DNA of 64,000 nt from Alphaproteobacteria bacterium. Its GTDB lineage: Bacteria; Pseudomonadota; Alphaproteobacteria; Rhodobacterales; Rhodobacteraceae. Position 1 is the stretch's first letter. Each line of letters opens with the position of its first letter. The stretch is taken from the NCBI GenBank assembly GCA_030429495.1, contig JAUIFH010000010.1, positions 25,276-89,275 of the forward strand, read 5' to 3'. Shown one piece after another: positions 18,660 to 29,223 of the stretch. The notes under the pieces are model-generated. The model saw only the letters and a program-made list of their open reading frames with translations, was not told the origin of the DNA and did no database searches. The position numbers and the translations under genes are program-made.

Positions 18660-21600
18660 ATGAGCAGGCCACCGCGATTCATCCATCTTCGCACGCACAC
18701 CGAATACTCGCTTCTCGAAGGCGCTGTGCCGGTCAAGAAGCTTGTCGGGCTTTGCGACAAGATGGCGATGCCCGCCATCGCCGTGACCGATACGAACAAC
18801 ATGTTCGCGGCGTTGGAGTTTTCGGTTCTGGCGAAGGGTGCGGGCGTGCAACCCATCGTCGGCTGTCAACTGTCGTTCGACTACGATCCGGTCCAGCCCG
18901 GCGAACGCATTCGCCCACCGGCCCCGGTTGTCCTCCTCGCGCAGAGCGAGGCCGGCTACATGAACCTCATGAAGCTGAATTCCTGCCTCTACCTGCGGGG
19001 CGACGGGTCTTTGCCACATGTGACGGCCGAGGAGCTTGAGGCGCATTCCGCGGGACTCATCTGCCTTTCCGGCGGGCCGGACGGACCTGTCGGCCGATTG
19101 CTGCGGGCCGGGCAGGGGGCAAAGGCCGAGGCGCTTCTGCGCCGTCTTTCCGCGGCCTATCCCGACCGGCTCTATGTCGAGTTGCAGCGCCATCCGGGTG
19201 AGGGCGGCCAGTTCGCCGAGGCCGAGCGGCAGACAGAGCGCGGCCATGTCGAGATGGCCTATGCGCTGGGCCTGCCGCTGGTGGCGACCAACGATGTCTA
19301 CTTCCCGAAGCCCGACATGTACGAAGCGCATGACGCGCTGATCTGCATCGCCGAGGGCGCCTATGTCGACCAGCAGGAGCCGCGCCGGAGGTTGACGCCG
19401 CAGCACTACCTGAAATCGCCCGAGGAGATGGCGGCGCTTTTCGCCGATCTTCCCGAGGCGCTGGAAAACACGGTCGAGATCGCTCGCCGCTGCGCCTTCG
19501 CCGCCTACAAGCGCAAGCCGATCCTGCCGCGTTTCGCTGACGATGAGGTGCAGGAACTGCGCCGTCAGGCCACCGAAGGGCTGAAGGCGCGGCTTGCGGT
19601 GATCCCGCACTCGGCCCCGGTCGAGGACTATGAAAAGCGCCTTGAGTTCGAGTTGGGCATCATCGAGCACATGGGCTTCCCCGGCTACTTCCTGATCGTT
19701 GCCGACTTCATTAAATGGGCGAAGGATCACGACATTCCGGTCGGGCCGGGGCGGGGATCGGGCGCGGGCTCGCTCGTCGCCTATGCGCTGACGATCACCG
19801 ACCTTGACCCCCTGCGCTACTCGCTGCTGTTCGAACGGTTCCTGAACCCCGAACGGGTCTCGATGCCGGACTTCGATATCGACTTCTGCATGGACCGGCG
19901 CGAAGAAGTCATCCGCTATGTGCAGGAGCGGTACGGGCGCGAGAAGGTGGGCCAGATCATCACCTTCGGAGCGCTTCTGTCGAAGGCCGCGGTGCGCGAC
20001 GTGGGCCGCGTCCTGCAGATGCCCTACGGGCAGGTCGACCGGTTGTCGAAGCTGATACCAGTTGAGGGGGTCAAGCCCGTCTCGATCGAAAAGGCGTTGG
20101 CTGATGAGCCGCGGCTGCGCGAAGCGGCGCGCAGCGAGGAAGTCGTGAAGCGTCTGCTAGACTATGGCCAGCAGGTCGAGGGGCTATTGCGCAACGCTTC
20201 CACCCACGCCGCCGGCGTTGTGATCGGTGACCGCCCGCTGGATGAACTGGTGCCGGTCTACCAGGACCCGCGCTCGGACATGCCGGCGACGCAGTTCAAC
20301 ATGAAGTGGGTCGAACAGGCCGGCCTCGTGAAATTCGACTTCCTCGGACTGAAGACGCTGACCGTGATCCAGAACGCGGTCGACCTGATCCTTGCGGGGG
20401 GACGGGCACTGCATCAGGCACCGGATGGCCGGACGCTCTACACGCCGCCCGAGGGGGCCGAGAACGATATCGGCGCCATCCCGCTGGACGACGAGCCGAC
20501 CTACAAGCTCTATGCCTCGGCCAGGACCGTCGCGGTGTTCCAGGTGGAAAGCTCGGGCATGATGGATGCGCTCAGGCGCATGAAGCCGACCTGTATCGAG
20601 GATATCGTCGCGCTTGTCGCACTCTACCGTCCCGGCCCGATGGAGAACATCCCGACCTATTGCGAGGTCAAGAACGGGCTGAAGGATCTGGAGAGCATCC
20701 ACCCTTCCATCGACCACATCCTTGAAGAGACGCAGGGCATCATCGTCTATCAGGAACAGGTGATGGAGATCGCCCAGGTCATGGCGGGCTATACGCTCGG
20801 CGGTGCCGACCTGTTGCGTAGGGCGATGGGCAAGAAGATCGCCGAGGAGATGGCCAAGGAACGGCCCAAGTTCATCGACGGATCGGTCGCCAATGGCGTC
20901 GACAAGAAGAAGGCGGGCGAGGTGTTCGACCTTCTGGAGAAGTTCGCCAACTACGGTTTCAACAAATCGCACGCCGCCGCCTACGCCGTCGTCAGCTATC
21001 AGACCGCCTGGCTGAAGGCCAATCACCCGGTGGAGTTCATGGCCGGGGTCATGAACTGCGATATCCACCTGACCGACAAGCTCTCGATCTATGCCGAGGA
21101 GGTGCGGCGCGGGCTTGATATCGGGATCGTGCCGCCCTGCGTGAACCGGTCGCAGGCGACCTTCTCCGTGACCGACGGCCAGATCGTCTATGCGCTGGGG
21201 GCGCTGAAGAATGTCGGCGTCGAAGCGATGCGCCTGATCGTCGAGGCGCGGGGCGGGAAGCCGTTCGCGACGCTCTTCGATTTCGCCCGGCGTACCGATC
21301 TGAAACGGATCGGCAAGCGGCCTCTGGAGATGCTGGCGCGCGCGGGCGCCTTCGACCAGCTCGACTCCAACCGCGCCCGTGTCTTCGGTGCACTCGACGC
21401 GCTTACCGCCTATTCGGCGGCGATCCACGAGGGCCGTGCATCGGCGCAGGTTTCCCTGTTCGGCGAGGCGGGGGAGGACCTGCCCGAGCCGAGGCTGCCG
21501 AACTGCGACGACTGGCTGCCGGCGGAACGCCTGGCGCAGGAGCATCAGGCGATCGGCTTCTACCTTTCGGGCCATCCGCTGGACGACTACGCGCCCGCGC

Positions 21601-22169
21601 TGAAGCGCAAGGGAATGCTGACGCTCGTCGAGCTGCAGGAAAAGGCCGAGCAGTCGGGCGCGGCGGTGTCCCGGGTCGGAGTGCTGGTTTCGGGCCTACA
21701 GGACCGCAAGTCTGCGCGCGGGACGCGCTTCTTCCGCATGAACATCTCGGACCCGACGGGGCAGGTTTCCGGCATGGCGCTGTTCCCCGAAGACTTTGAC
21801 GCGTGCCGCAAGGTCTTTGACCAGACCAATCAGGTCGTGATGACACTCGAGGCGCGCTTCAACGAGGGTCAATTCGACCCGGTCGCCCGGTCCGTCACGC
21901 CGATGGAAGGTGCGGTTGCCGATGCGGGTGGCGTCGGGCTGCGCATCCATGTGGAGAACGAAGGCGCGGTGGCCAGCGTCGCCGCGCTGCTCGCCCGAAT
22001 GGTAGAGGAGGCGAAGATCCGCACGCGCGGGCCGGTCAGCTTCTGCATTGCCGACCGCGCGACCGGCGAGGAAGTCGTGGTCGCTGCCGGACAGGATTTC
22101 CCGGTCAACCCGCAGATCAAGGGCGCGATCAAGGCGATGGGCGGGGTCGCACTGATCGAAGAAGTCTGA
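18660..22169 (+). CDS. dnaE: DNA polymerase III subunit alpha
   Basis: The 1169-residue replicative polymerase subunit. The N-terminal PHP domain begins FIHLRTHTEYSLLEG, with Arg at the second metal position as in other proteobacteria, so probably no PHP nuclease activity. The catalytic palm has GRGSGAGSLVAYAL, the two Asp of MPDFDIDFCMDRRE (~residue 405) and the third in VKFDFLGLKTL (~residue 558). A beta-clamp-binding motif QVSLF lies near residue 930, followed by the OB domain (SRVGVLVSGLQDRKSARGTRFF). Full length for the family. It stands alone as a single gene with its own short upstream region. Confidence 0.98.
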   Translation: MSRPPRFIHLRTHTEYSLLEGAVPVKKLVGLCDKMAMPAIAVTDTNNMFAALEFSVLAKGAGVQPIVGCQLSFDYDPVQPGERIRPPAPVVLLAQSEAGYMNLMKLNSCLYLRGDGSLPHVTAEELEAHSAGLICLSGGPDGPVGRLLRAGQGAKAEALLRRLSAAYPDRLYVELQRHPGEGGQFAEAERQTERGHVEMAYALGLPLVATNDVYFPKPDMYEAHDALICIAEGAYVDQQEPRRRLTPQHYLKSPEEMAALFADLPEALENTVEIARRCAFAAYKRKPILPRFADDEVQELRRQATEGLKARLAVIPHSAPVEDYEKRLEFELGIIEHMGFPGYFLIVADFIKWAKDHDIPVGPGRGSGAGSLVAYALTITDLDPLRYSLLFERFLNPERVSMPDFDIDFCMDRREEVIRYVQERYGREKVGQIITFGALLSKAAVRDVGRVLQMPYGQVDRLSKLIPVEGVKPVSIEKALADEPRLREAARSEEVVKRLLDYGQQVEGLLRNASTHAAGVVIGDRPLDELVPVYQDPRSDMPATQFNMKWVEQAGLVKFDFLGLKTLTVIQNAVDLILAGGRALHQAPDGRTLYTPPEGAENDIGAIPLDDEPTYKLYASARTVAVFQVESSGMMDALRRMKPTCIEDIVALVALYRPGPMENIPTYCEVKNGLKDLESIHPSIDHILEETQGIIVYQEQVMEIAQVMAGYTLGGADLLRRAMGKKIAEEMAKERPKFIDGSVANGVDKKKAGEVFDLLEKFANYGFNKSHAAAYAVVSYQTAWLKANHPVEFMAGVMNCDIHLTDKLSIYAEEVRRGLDIGIVPPCVNRSQATFSVTDGQIVYALGALKNVGVEAMRLIVEARGGKPFATLFDFARRTDLKRIGKRPLEMLARAGAFDQLDSNRARVFGALDALTAYSAAIHEGRASAQVSLFGEAGEDLPEPRLPNCDDWLPAERLAQEHQAIGFYLSGHPLDDYAPALKRKGMLTLVELQEKAEQSGAAVSRVGVLVSGLQDRKSARGTRFFRMNISDPTGQVSGMALFPEDFDACRKVFDQTNQVVMTLEARFNEGQFDPVARSVTPMEGAVADAGGVGLRIHVENEGAVASVAALLARMVEEAKIRTRGPVSFCIADRATGEEVVVAAGQDFPVNPQIKGAIKAMGGVALIEEV

Positions 22170-22205
22170 CATCGCGCCCCGCGTACGAGGAACGGAGGGT
22201 ACCGC

Positions 22206-23762
22206 ATGTTGAAACTTCTGCGCCGGATCGCCGCGCTCGCGGTTGTGATCGTCGTCGCCATCATAGCGCTGCGCCTTGCCTTCCCGCTGCCGTCACTCAC
22301 CGACCGCCCGGCAAGCGAGGCACGCCCATCGAGCGATGCGACAGCGATCGGGGCTGCCGTCGGGACCGCCGCCGCCGACCATCCCGGCCTTAGCGGCGTC
22401 TATCCGCTTTCATCCGGTCTCGAAGCCTATGCGGCGCGCGCGCTTCTTGCCCGCGCAGCCGAGGACTCGATCGATGCGCGCTACTACATCTGGAGCGATG
22501 ATGTGACGGGCCTGACCCTTCTTCAGGAGCTTCAGGCCGCGGCCGAACGCGGCGTCCGTGTCCGCCTGCTCGTCGACGACAACGGCACGCCCGCGCTTGA
22601 TCCCGAACTGGCCGCGCTCGATGCGCTCGAGAATGCCGAAGTGCGGATATTCAACCCGTTCACGTTGCGCAATCCGCGGCTTCTTTCCTACGCTTTCGAC
22701 TTCTTCCGCCTCAACCGGCGGATGCACAACAAGTCGTTCTCGGTTGATGGCGCAGCCACGATCATCGGCGGCCGAAACGTTGGCGATGTCTATTTCGAAA
22801 CGGGCAGCTCCGGCATCTATTTCGATCTCGACGTGCTTGCCGTGGGGCCGGCGGCGAAGGATGTCGCGGACGACTTCGACCGCTACTGGAACAGCCGTTC
22901 GGCCTATCCCGCGCTGTCGCTCATCACGCCCCTGCCGGAGGATGCGGGCCGTCTTGCCGCCCGCGCGGCAGAGGCCGCGGCGTCCGAGCAGTTCGCAGGC
23001 TATCGCGAGGCGCTGGCGGAGACTCCGCTGATCGGAAATCTGGTTTCCGGCCGGGTGCCACTGGAATGGGTGACGGCGACGCTTTATTCGGACGACCCCG
23101 CTAAGGGGCTTGGCAAAGTCAGCGATGACCAGCTTCTCATCGCCCGGCTGTTGAGGGAGATGCCGGAACCGTCGGAGTCCTTCGACCTCGTCTCTGCTTA
23201 CTTCATTCCCGGTGCGGCAGGGACCGCGGTACTGACAGGCTATGCAGAGCGCGGCATCGCCGTCCGCACGCTGACCAATTCGCTTGACGCGACCGACGTG
23301 GCGCCGGTCCATTCGGGCTATATCAAGTATCGCGATGCGCTGATCGATGGGGGCGTCGGCGTCTATGAGCTGCGCTCGGGCATTGAGGAACGGCGCACGG
23401 TCGACAAGCTGGGTCTGCTCGGTTCGTCGACCTCGTCGCTTCATGCCAAGAGCTTTGCCTATGACCGGCGTCACATCTTCATCGGATCATTCAATTTCGA
23501 TCCACGCTCGGCCCGGCTGAACAGCGAGATGGGATTCCTCATGGACAGTCCTGCGCTGGCCCGCGCGATGCAGGACGGGTTCGACACGACGGTGCCTTTG
23601 GGTGCCTACCATGTCACGCGCGATGCGACGGGCGCCTTGCTCTGGCACGAGGCGCAGCGTGACGGTCCCGGCATCGGCTACCGGCAGGAACCGGGTTCCT
23701 CCCCGCTCGAGCGCTTCTTCATCCGGGCGATGGGCTGGCTGCCGATCGAGTGGATGCTCTAA
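22206..23762 (+). CDS. phospholipase D-family protein (cardiolipin synthase-like)
   Basis: A 518-residue membrane-anchored phosphatidyltransferase/phosphodiesterase. An N-terminal helix (residues ~8-26, AALAVVIVVAIIALRLA) anchors it. Two HKD motifs are present: H174/K176/D181 in HNKSFSVDGAATIIGGRN, and H413 in HAKSFAYDRRHIFIGSFN. Both are required for catalysis in PLD enzymes. The ALLARAAEDSIDARYYIWSDD segment before the first motif is typical of ClsC/YmdC-like members. Probable role: cardiolipin formation or phospholipid head-group exchange. Starts 37 bp after dnaE with GGAGGG ahead of ATG. Confidence 0.9.
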   Translation: MLKLLRRIAALAVVIVVAIIALRLAFPLPSLTDRPASEARPSSDATAIGAAVGTAAADHPGLSGVYPLSSGLEAYAARALLARAAEDSIDARYYIWSDDVTGLTLLQELQAAAERGVRVRLLVDDNGTPALDPELAALDALENAEVRIFNPFTLRNPRLLSYAFDFFRLNRRMHNKSFSVDGAATIIGGRNVGDVYFETGSSGIYFDLDVLAVGPAAKDVADDFDRYWNSRSAYPALSLITPLPEDAGRLAARAAEAAASEQFAGYREALAETPLIGNLVSGRVPLEWVTATLYSDDPAKGLGKVSDDQLLIARLLREMPEPSESFDLVSAYFIPGAAGTAVLTGYAERGIAVRTLTNSLDATDVAPVHSGYIKYRDALIDGGVGVYELRSGIEERRTVDKLGLLGSSTSSLHAKSFAYDRRHIFIGSFNFDPRSARLNSEMGFLMDSPALARAMQDGFDTTVPLGAYHVTRDATGALLWHEAQRDGPGIGYRQEPGSSPLERFFIRAMGWLPIEWML

Positions 23763-23813
23763 GCGCGGAGCCTGCCGGGCGATTGAGCTGGACGAAAAAA
23801 ATCGCTTTACCTT

Positions 23814-23824
23814 ACTAAAATAGT
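23814..23824. promoter_or_regulatory. AT-rich dyad upstream of the siderophore receptor
   Basis: ACTA-AAA-TAGT, in the 158-bp gap before the TonB receptor gene, is the only AT-rich, symmetric stretch there (flanked by GCTTTACC and CTCCTAATAG). A promoter and an iron-responsive operator (Fur/Mur, Irr or RirA) are expected here, but the site does not match any consensus closely enough to name the regulator. Confidence 0.25.
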
Positions 23825-23920
23825 CTCCTAATAGGCGGTATCCGCTGCGCCATCCAGATCTTGCGATCCAGACAGCCCGTTCAGCGACGGACAAACGGGA
23901 CGCTAGACAAGGACCAGACT

Positions 23921-26395
23921 ATGCGCAGCTTGAGACTGCGGCCGCATTTGGCCGCCCAAACACTTGCCGGCGGCAGGTGCACGCTTATCGGTGCTTCGAT
24001 GACCGCCGCATGCTTTGCCGGTATCGCATCCGCACAGGCAACCGACGGGCCGGGAACCGGGATGATCGTCCTTCCCACCGTGGACGTGGAAACCACCGAG
24101 GCGCCGAAATCGTCGCCGGTGGCTAGGACGGCAGCGCGCCGTGCGAGTGCGCCGAGGGTTTGCACACCTGAGTACGCCGGCACACCGATCTGCGCGGACC
24201 AGGAAGCGGTCCAGCGTGCAGCCGCCGAGGCAGCCGCTGCCGCTGCCGCGAGGCAGGCGGAAGCCAGTGCCCGCGCAGCGAGCAACCCTTATGCGGATCC
24301 TGACGCGCCGTTCCGTGCGACGACGCTGTCCAACAGCAAGTTGCAGGGCGAGATCAGGGACATGCCGCGCACTGTCACGGCCATCACGCAGGAGGTGCTC
24401 GACACCACCAACACGACTTCCGTCCGACAGCTCGCACGGTCGACGCCTGGCATTTCACTTGGCTTCGGTGAAGGTGGAAATGCATTTGGCGACAACATCT
24501 ACATCCGCGGATTCAAGGCCAACAACGACATCTATGTCGATGGCGTGCGCGATCCCGGCATCTCGGTGCGCGAGACCTTCGCGACCGAACAGGTCGAAGT
24601 GCTGAAGGGCCCGTCGGGCTCTGTCGCCGGGCGCGGGACGACGGGTGGCGCGCTCAACATCGCGACGAAGAAATCGCGGGACGTGGATTTCACCGAGTTC
24701 TCCACTGAACTAACCAGCGCGGGAACCGTGCGACAGACCTTCGACCTGAACCGTGTGGCGGACGAACACTTCCAGTTCCGCCTGAACGGCCTGATGCAGG
24801 AGGGCGAGGTCGCGGGCCGCGACGACGTCTACGACGATCGCCTCGGCCTGGCTGCCGCTGCGCGCTACCGGCTCAGTGACAGAGTCACGCTGGAAGGCGA
24901 CCTGACATTCACGCAAATCGAGCAGATGCCGGATTGGGGCGTGCCCTTCGTCACCGATCCCGACCCTCTCGATGCAGTGGTCATCCCGTCCGGTCCGGTA
25001 ACGGAGTTCGGAGTCGACCGGGACACGTTCTATGGTGTCCGTGGCCGCGACTTTCAGGAAGCGACGCAGAAGATCGCCACCGGGCGGCTGATCTGGGACC
25101 TCGGGGACGGGCGGACGCTGACCAGCACACTACGCGGATCGGCGTCGATCAACGATTACATCCTGACCGCGCCGAGCCGGGTGAACGACAACGGATCGGC
25201 CGATCCCAATGACTGGACCGTCGGCCTCAGTTTCAAGTCGAAGTACCAGGAGACCGACGTTCTCTCCAGCACGACCGAACTGTCGGGAGAGGCCGGATGG
25301 TTCGGTGTGAAACACGACTATGTGGTTGGCGTTCTGGTGCAGCGCGAAAGCGTGAAAGCGACAACCTATGCCAGCCTTGCGTCGGAAGACTTTCCGGTCG
25401 GCGCCAGCGGATGCACGATCACCGTGGTGAATCCCGATCCGTCGGTGTGCTGGAGCGGTGGTGCGCCAATGCTCGGCACCGATTTCACCAAGACGGATGT
25501 CGACACGATCGCCGCCTATTTCGTCGATCGGATCGAATTGTCCGACAAGTGGGTCCTCGATGCGGGGATACGGATCGACCGATATGATATCGAACGCACC
25601 GGGACCAACGCCACTGGCGCCTACGTCCTGTCGCGTCAGGATACGATGCTGAACGGCAACCTCGGTCTTACCTGGAAACCCCGCGAGGACCTGAGCTTCT
25701 ACGGCGCGATTGGTTCGTCAAGCAATCCGATGGGGCAGGAGATCGCGGCGGGCGGCGGGTTTTACGGTGGCCTCGATACCGGGGGCGCCGACCTCGCCCC
25801 GGAACGCAACACGTCCTTTGAACTCGGCGCGAAATACGAGATCGACGACAACCTGCTTCTGACTGCCGCGCTCTTCCAGACGACCAAGAAGAACGCGCGG
25901 GAGGATATCGGCCCGCGTGGCTCGACGGTGACGCAGGACACGCTCGAATACCGTTTCCGGGGCGTCGAACTTGGCGTCTCCGGGCGCGTGGGCGAACGGG
26001 TCGGGCTGCATGGTGGCGCGGTCTTCATGGAAAGCGAAATTCTCGCCAGCGCCGACCCGACCAGCATCGGTGAGCCGATCGCAAACATCGCGCATGGGCA
26101 GTTCAACCTGCTGACGACCTATGACGTCACTGACGCACTCACGCTTGGGGCGCAGGCCAATTTCATGGCCGAACGCGATCTGGGCACGCTTGCGCCGAAC
26201 GGCAACACGCTGCCGTCTTACTGGAGTTTCGACCTAGTCGGTTCCTACGAGATCAACGACGCGACCGATCTTCGGTTCGGAGTGAAGAACGCGACGGACA
26301 AGCTTTACTACGACACAGCCTACCGCTCGGGGGAGCCGTTCACCTACGTGGCTCCGGGTCGCGAGGTCTGGGCCGCTTTGGATCTCAGGTTCTGA
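23921..26395 (+). CDS. TonB-dependent siderophore receptor
   Basis: An 824-residue outer-membrane receptor. A long signal region ends near AGIASAQA (residue ~40). An Ala-rich linker precedes the plug (residues ~125-250: [56 protein letters not shown]). The 22-strand barrel follows and closes with [14 protein letters not shown], a C-terminal Phe for barrel assembly. No STN signalling domain is visible, so it is a transporter and not a transducer. A TonB-box-like stretch may lie in [14 protein letters not shown]. First gene of a block with piuC, exbB, exbD and tonB; iron-repressed expression is expected. Confidence 0.94.
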   Translation: MRSLRLRPHLAAQTLAGGRCTLIGASMTAACFAGIASAQATDGPGTGMIVLPTVDVETTEAPKSSPVARTAARRASAPRVCTPEYAGTPICADQEAVQRAAAEAAAAAAARQAEASARAASNPYADPDAPFRATTLSNSKLQGEIRDMPRTVTAITQEVLDTTNTTSVRQLARSTPGISLGFGEGGNAFGDNIYIRGFKANNDIYVDGVRDPGISVRETFATEQVEVLKGPSGSVAGRGTTGGALNIATKKSRDVDFTEFSTELTSAGTVRQTFDLNRVADEHFQFRLNGLMQEGEVAGRDDVYDDRLGLAAAARYRLSDRVTLEGDLTFTQIEQMPDWGVPFVTDPDPLDAVVIPSGPVTEFGVDRDTFYGVRGRDFQEATQKIATGRLIWDLGDGRTLTSTLRGSASINDYILTAPSRVNDNGSADPNDWTVGLSFKSKYQETDVLSSTTELSGEAGWFGVKHDYVVGVLVQRESVKATTYASLASEDFPVGASGCTITVVNPDPSVCWSGGAPMLGTDFTKTDVDTIAAYFVDRIELSDKWVLDAGIRIDRYDIERTGTNATGAYVLSRQDTMLNGNLGLTWKPREDLSFYGAIGSSSNPMGQEIAAGGGFYGGLDTGGADLAPERNTSFELGAKYEIDDNLLLTAALFQTTKKNAREDIGPRGSTVTQDTLEYRFRGVELGVSGRVGERVGLHGGAVFMESEILASADPTSIGEPIANIAHGQFNLLTTYDVTDALTLGAQANFMAERDLGTLAPNGNTLPSYWSFDLVGSYEINDATDLRFGVKNATDKLYYDTAYRSGEPFTYVAPGREVWAALDLRF

Positions 26396-26465
26396 CCAGG
26401 GGCGTTTCGGGGCCGGGGCGGCATTCTGCTGCCCTGGCCTTCAATTCAACGACGAGGGCGACATC

Positions 26466-27149
26466 ATGCTCATCACCATTCCCGAAATCTTCCGCCGAGA
26501 GGAAGCTCTGGCGATCCGGGCGCGGCTGGACGCCGAGGCTTGGGAGGACGGACGGCTGACGGCGGGCGCCCAGTCGCAGCGGGTCAAACGCAACCGCCAG
26601 CTCGGCCCCACATCCGATGTTGCGCGCGATCTTGGGCAGACGATACTGGAGCGGCTGCAACAGACGCCGCTGTTCCTCTCCGCGGCGCTCCCGCTCAGGA
26701 TTCTGCCGCCGATGTTCAATCGCTACGAAAGCGGCGAGACCTTCGGCGTGCATGTGGATAACGCGATCCGCGTCAATCCGTTCACGTCAGAACGTCTGCG
26801 CACTGATCTGTCCATGACGATCTTCTTTTCGGACCCCGATGAATACGACGGCGGAACTTTGGTGGTGGAGGACCACTACGGAGCGCAGGAGGTGAAGCTA
26901 CCGGCGGGCGACATGGTGTTGTACCCGTCGACATCCCTGCATGAAGTCACGCCGGTTACTCGTGGCACGCGCGTCTCCTCGTTCTTCTGGCTGCAAAGCA
27001 TGGTGCGGTCGAACGAACAGCGGACGATCCTGTTCGACATGGACCAGACGATCCAAGTGCTCGCCGGGCGCATGGGCGCGGGCGACGCGGAGGTCGTCCG
27101 GCTGACCGGCATCTATCACAACCTTGTCCGGAACTGGGCGGAGGTCTGA
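26466..27149 (+). CDS. Fe(II)/2-oxoglutarate PKHD-type hydroxylase (PiuC/YbiX)
   Basis: A 227-residue oxygenase of the PiuC/YbiX family, usually found beside siderophore receptors. The iron triad and the 2-oxoglutarate Arg are in place: H96 and D98 in [10 protein letters not shown]159 in [14 protein letters not shown], and R169. The N-terminal [21 protein letters not shown] and C-terminal [14 protein letters not shown] match family ends. Its substrate is not known for any homologue with certainty. ATG 26466 sits 70 bp after the receptor, and exbB begins 2 bp after its stop, so it is part of one transcript. Confidence 0.93.
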   Translation: MLITIPEIFRREEALAIRARLDAEAWEDGRLTAGAQSQRVKRNRQLGPTSDVARDLGQTILERLQQTPLFLSAALPLRILPPMFNRYESGETFGVHVDNAIRVNPFTSERLRTDLSMTIFFSDPDEYDGGTLVVEDHYGAQEVKLPAGDMVLYPSTSLHEVTPVTRGTRVSSFFWLQSMVRSNEQRTILFDMDQTIQVLAGRMGAGDAEVVRLTGIYHNLVRNWAEV

Positions 27150-27151
27150 GC

Positions 27152-27895
27152 ATGGCATTTTCTCTCGATGCCTTTGGGCGCTGGCTTGCCGAAGCGGGGC
27201 AGGATCACATGTCGCCGGTCGGCATGTTCCTTGCCGCAGATATGGTGGTGAAGGCGGTGATCGTCTCGCTCGCGGTTGCGTCGAGTGTTGTCTGGGCGAT
27301 CTTCGTCGCGCGTCTGATCCACCTGGCCGTGGCGCGCCGGCGATTGAAGGTGAACTACAACGCGCTTGACGCAGCGGGCACGTTCACCGGCATCGGCGAG
27401 ACGTTTCGCTCGGGGCGTGGTGTCTTCGGCGCGATGGTCCGCGTCGTGCTGGCCGAGCGTCAGCTTTCGGGCGGGTCGGATGCTGCAGGCGTGAAGGAGC
27501 GCAGCGAAAGCGCACTGGCGCGGATCGAGGTCGGGGCTGCACGCGCCATGCAACGCGGCGCGGGCGTTCTGGCGATCATCGGGTCCACGGCGCCGTTTGT
27601 CGGGCTTTTCGGCACGGTCTGGGGGATCATGAACAGCTTCATATCGATCGCTGAGTCGAATACGACAAACCTCGCCGTTGTGGCCCCCGGTATCGCCGAG
27701 GCGTTGCTGGCCACCGCCATCGGGCTGTTTGCGGCGATCCCCGCCGTCGTGTTTTACAACCTCCTGGCGCGGGGTGCCGGCGAATATCGCGTGATGCTCG
27801 GGGACGCGGCGGCGCTCGTCCAGCGCACGCATTCTCGCGACCTCGACCTTATGGCGCTCGGGCAGGCAGGGCGCGTCGTGCAGGCGGCGGAGTAG
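27152..27895 (+). CDS. exbB: ExbB, TonB-system energising channel subunit
   Basis: A 247-residue inner-membrane protein, pentameric in the ExbB-ExbD proton channel. Three membrane helices are visible: residues ~30-52 ([21 protein letters not shown]), ~143-165 ([20 protein letters not shown]) and ~185-205 ([25 protein letters not shown]). The conserved [14 protein letters not shown] and [17 protein letters not shown] blocks line the proton path. It lies two bases after the hydroxylase stop and three before exbD. Confidence 0.95.
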   Translation: MAFSLDAFGRWLAEAGQDHMSPVGMFLAADMVVKAVIVSLAVASSVVWAIFVARLIHLAVARRRLKVNYNALDAAGTFTGIGETFRSGRGVFGAMVRVVLAERQLSGGSDAAGVKERSESALARIEVGAARAMQRGAGVLAIIGSTAPFVGLFGTVWGIMNSFISIAESNTTNLAVVAPGIAEALLATAIGLFAAIPAVVFYNLLARGAGEYRVMLGDAAALVQRTHSRDLDLMALGQAGRVVQAAE

Positions 27896-27898
27896 GCG

Positions 27899-28348
27899 AT
27901 GGGTGTGCGACTGAGATGGGATGCCGGTGACGACCTGGCCGAAAATGCCGAGATCAATATCACGCCATTCATCGACGTGATGCTCGTCCTTCTCATCATC
28001 TTCATGGTGGCGGCGCCCCTTTCGACCGTGGATATCCCGGTCGAGCTTCCGGTGGCGATTGCGGACGCGCCCGTGCGGCCGACGGAGCCGGTCTTTATCA
28101 CGCTGAGAGAAGATCTGACGCTGGCAGTGGGCGAGGTCGACGCCACGCTCGACACTTTGGTGGTGGAGGTCGGGATTGCGACAGGCCTCAGACGGGACGA
28201 GCGGCTCTATATCAGAGCGGACAAGTCTGTGCCCTACGGCGAACTCGTCGGCGTGATGAACGTGCTGCGGGCCGAGGGCTACCTGAAGGTCGGGCTGGTT
28301 GGCCTGGATGAGGCTGCGGTACCGCCCGAGACGGAGGTTGGGCAATGA
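27899..28348 (+). CDS. exbD: ExbD, TonB-system proton-channel subunit
   Basis: A 149-residue protein with one N-terminal membrane helix holding the essential Asp (ITPFIDVMLVLLIIFMVAAP, Asp at about residue 26) and a periplasmic domain (VFITLREDLTLAVGEVDATL ... LYIRADKSVPYGELVGVMNVLRA). Works with ExbB to couple proton flow to TonB. Its stop overlaps the ATG of tonB. Confidence 0.95.
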   Translation: MGVRLRWDAGDDLAENAEINITPFIDVMLVLLIIFMVAAPLSTVDIPVELPVAIADAPVRPTEPVFITLREDLTLAVGEVDATLDTLVVEVGIATGLRRDERLYIRADKSVPYGELVGVMNVLRAEGYLKVGLVGLDEAAVPPETEVGQ

Positions 28349-29199
28349 GCCTGGCATACGGTGCCGCCGGCGGCATCCTTCCCGGTGCCTTTGCGGCCTT
28401 CGCGCTCAGTGTTGCCGCGCATGTTGCCGTGCCACTTTCGATCTTCGCCAGGGCGTCCGAACCGCAGCCCGAGGTCGTTCGCGAAGAGATGGGCCTGCAA
28501 GGTGCGATCCTCTTCGATCTTTCCGACCTGATCGCCGCCCCGTCCGATGCGGGCGAGGATAGCGCGGAAGTCACCGAGGCGGAGGATGCACCAACCGTCG
28601 CGGAATCGCCGGAGGCAGTCCATGCCGCCCGAGCCGCTGACGAGCCGCTTCTGAACCAGACCCCTTACGCGGTCGAGGAAGAGGATCTGAAATTCGGCAT
28701 CGCCAGTCCCGAGCCGATGGAAAAGGCGGAAGAAGCAACGAAGGAGACCGCGCAGGAGTTCGAGGAAGAGCAGATCGACCAGCTTTCACAACTGGGTGCG
28801 GTGGCGGCCGAGGCTTCCAAAGCCTCTGTCTCCGGGCTTGATGTCGAGGCCCGCGCCGAGAAGGCCGAGGCAATGAGTGAGGGTCTGACCGACCAGGAAA
28901 AGCAGGAAATCACCGAATGGCAGAAGGCTATGGTTCTGCGGATCGCAAAAGCCAAATCCTATCCCGCAAGCGCCCGCAAGAAAGGGTTGGAAGGCGAAGT
29001 GATGGTGAAATTCACCCTCGACCGATACGGCGCCGTTCTTGCCTGCGAAGTGCACACGTCTTCGGGCCACGTGGAACTGGACCGCGCCGCGCTTGAGGTG
29101 TTCGACGGGCTCGGCAAGCTGCCGACACCCCCGAACCATCTGAGCGGCGACAGCTTCACGCTTGTCGTTCCGCTGAACTACGTCATCCGGAAAGGTTGA
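28345..29199 (+). CDS. tonB: TonB-family energy transducer with acidic linker
   Basis: A 284-residue protein starting at the ATGA overlap with exbD. The N-terminal helix (residues ~9-32) carries Ser and His one turn apart (ALSVAAHVAVPL), the pair needed to respond to ExbBD. The C-terminal ~85 residues form the TonB domain (YPASARKKGLEGEVMVKFTLD, AALEVFDGLGKLP, TLVVPLNYVI). The linker between them is Glu/Ala-rich, not the usual Pro/Lys-rich rod, and may form a helix or coiled coil instead. It should energise the receptor at 23921-26395. Confidence 0.88.
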   Translation: MSLAYGAAGGILPGAFAAFALSVAAHVAVPLSIFARASEPQPEVVREEMGLQGAILFDLSDLIAAPSDAGEDSAEVTEAEDAPTVAESPEAVHAARAADEPLLNQTPYAVEEEDLKFGIASPEPMEKAEEATKETAQEFEEEQIDQLSQLGAVAAEASKASVSGLDVEARAEKAEAMSEGLTDQEKQEITEWQKAMVLRIAKAKSYPASARKKGLEGEVMVKFTLDRYGAVLACEVHTSSGHVELDRAALEVFDGLGKLPTPPNHLSGDSFTLVVPLNYVIRKG

Positions 29200-29223
29200 T
29201 GCGGTTCAGGTTCGCATCTCGGT

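Noticed and set aside
20184..21575. A 463-aa minus-strand frame inside dnaE
   Set aside because: Antisense shadow rich in Arg/His/Asp with no family match; dnaE motifs lie in the opposite frame.
23800..23840. A Fur or Irr box before the siderophore receptor
   Set aside because: The AT-rich dyad there does not match a known consensus well; only a generic operator candidate is recorded.
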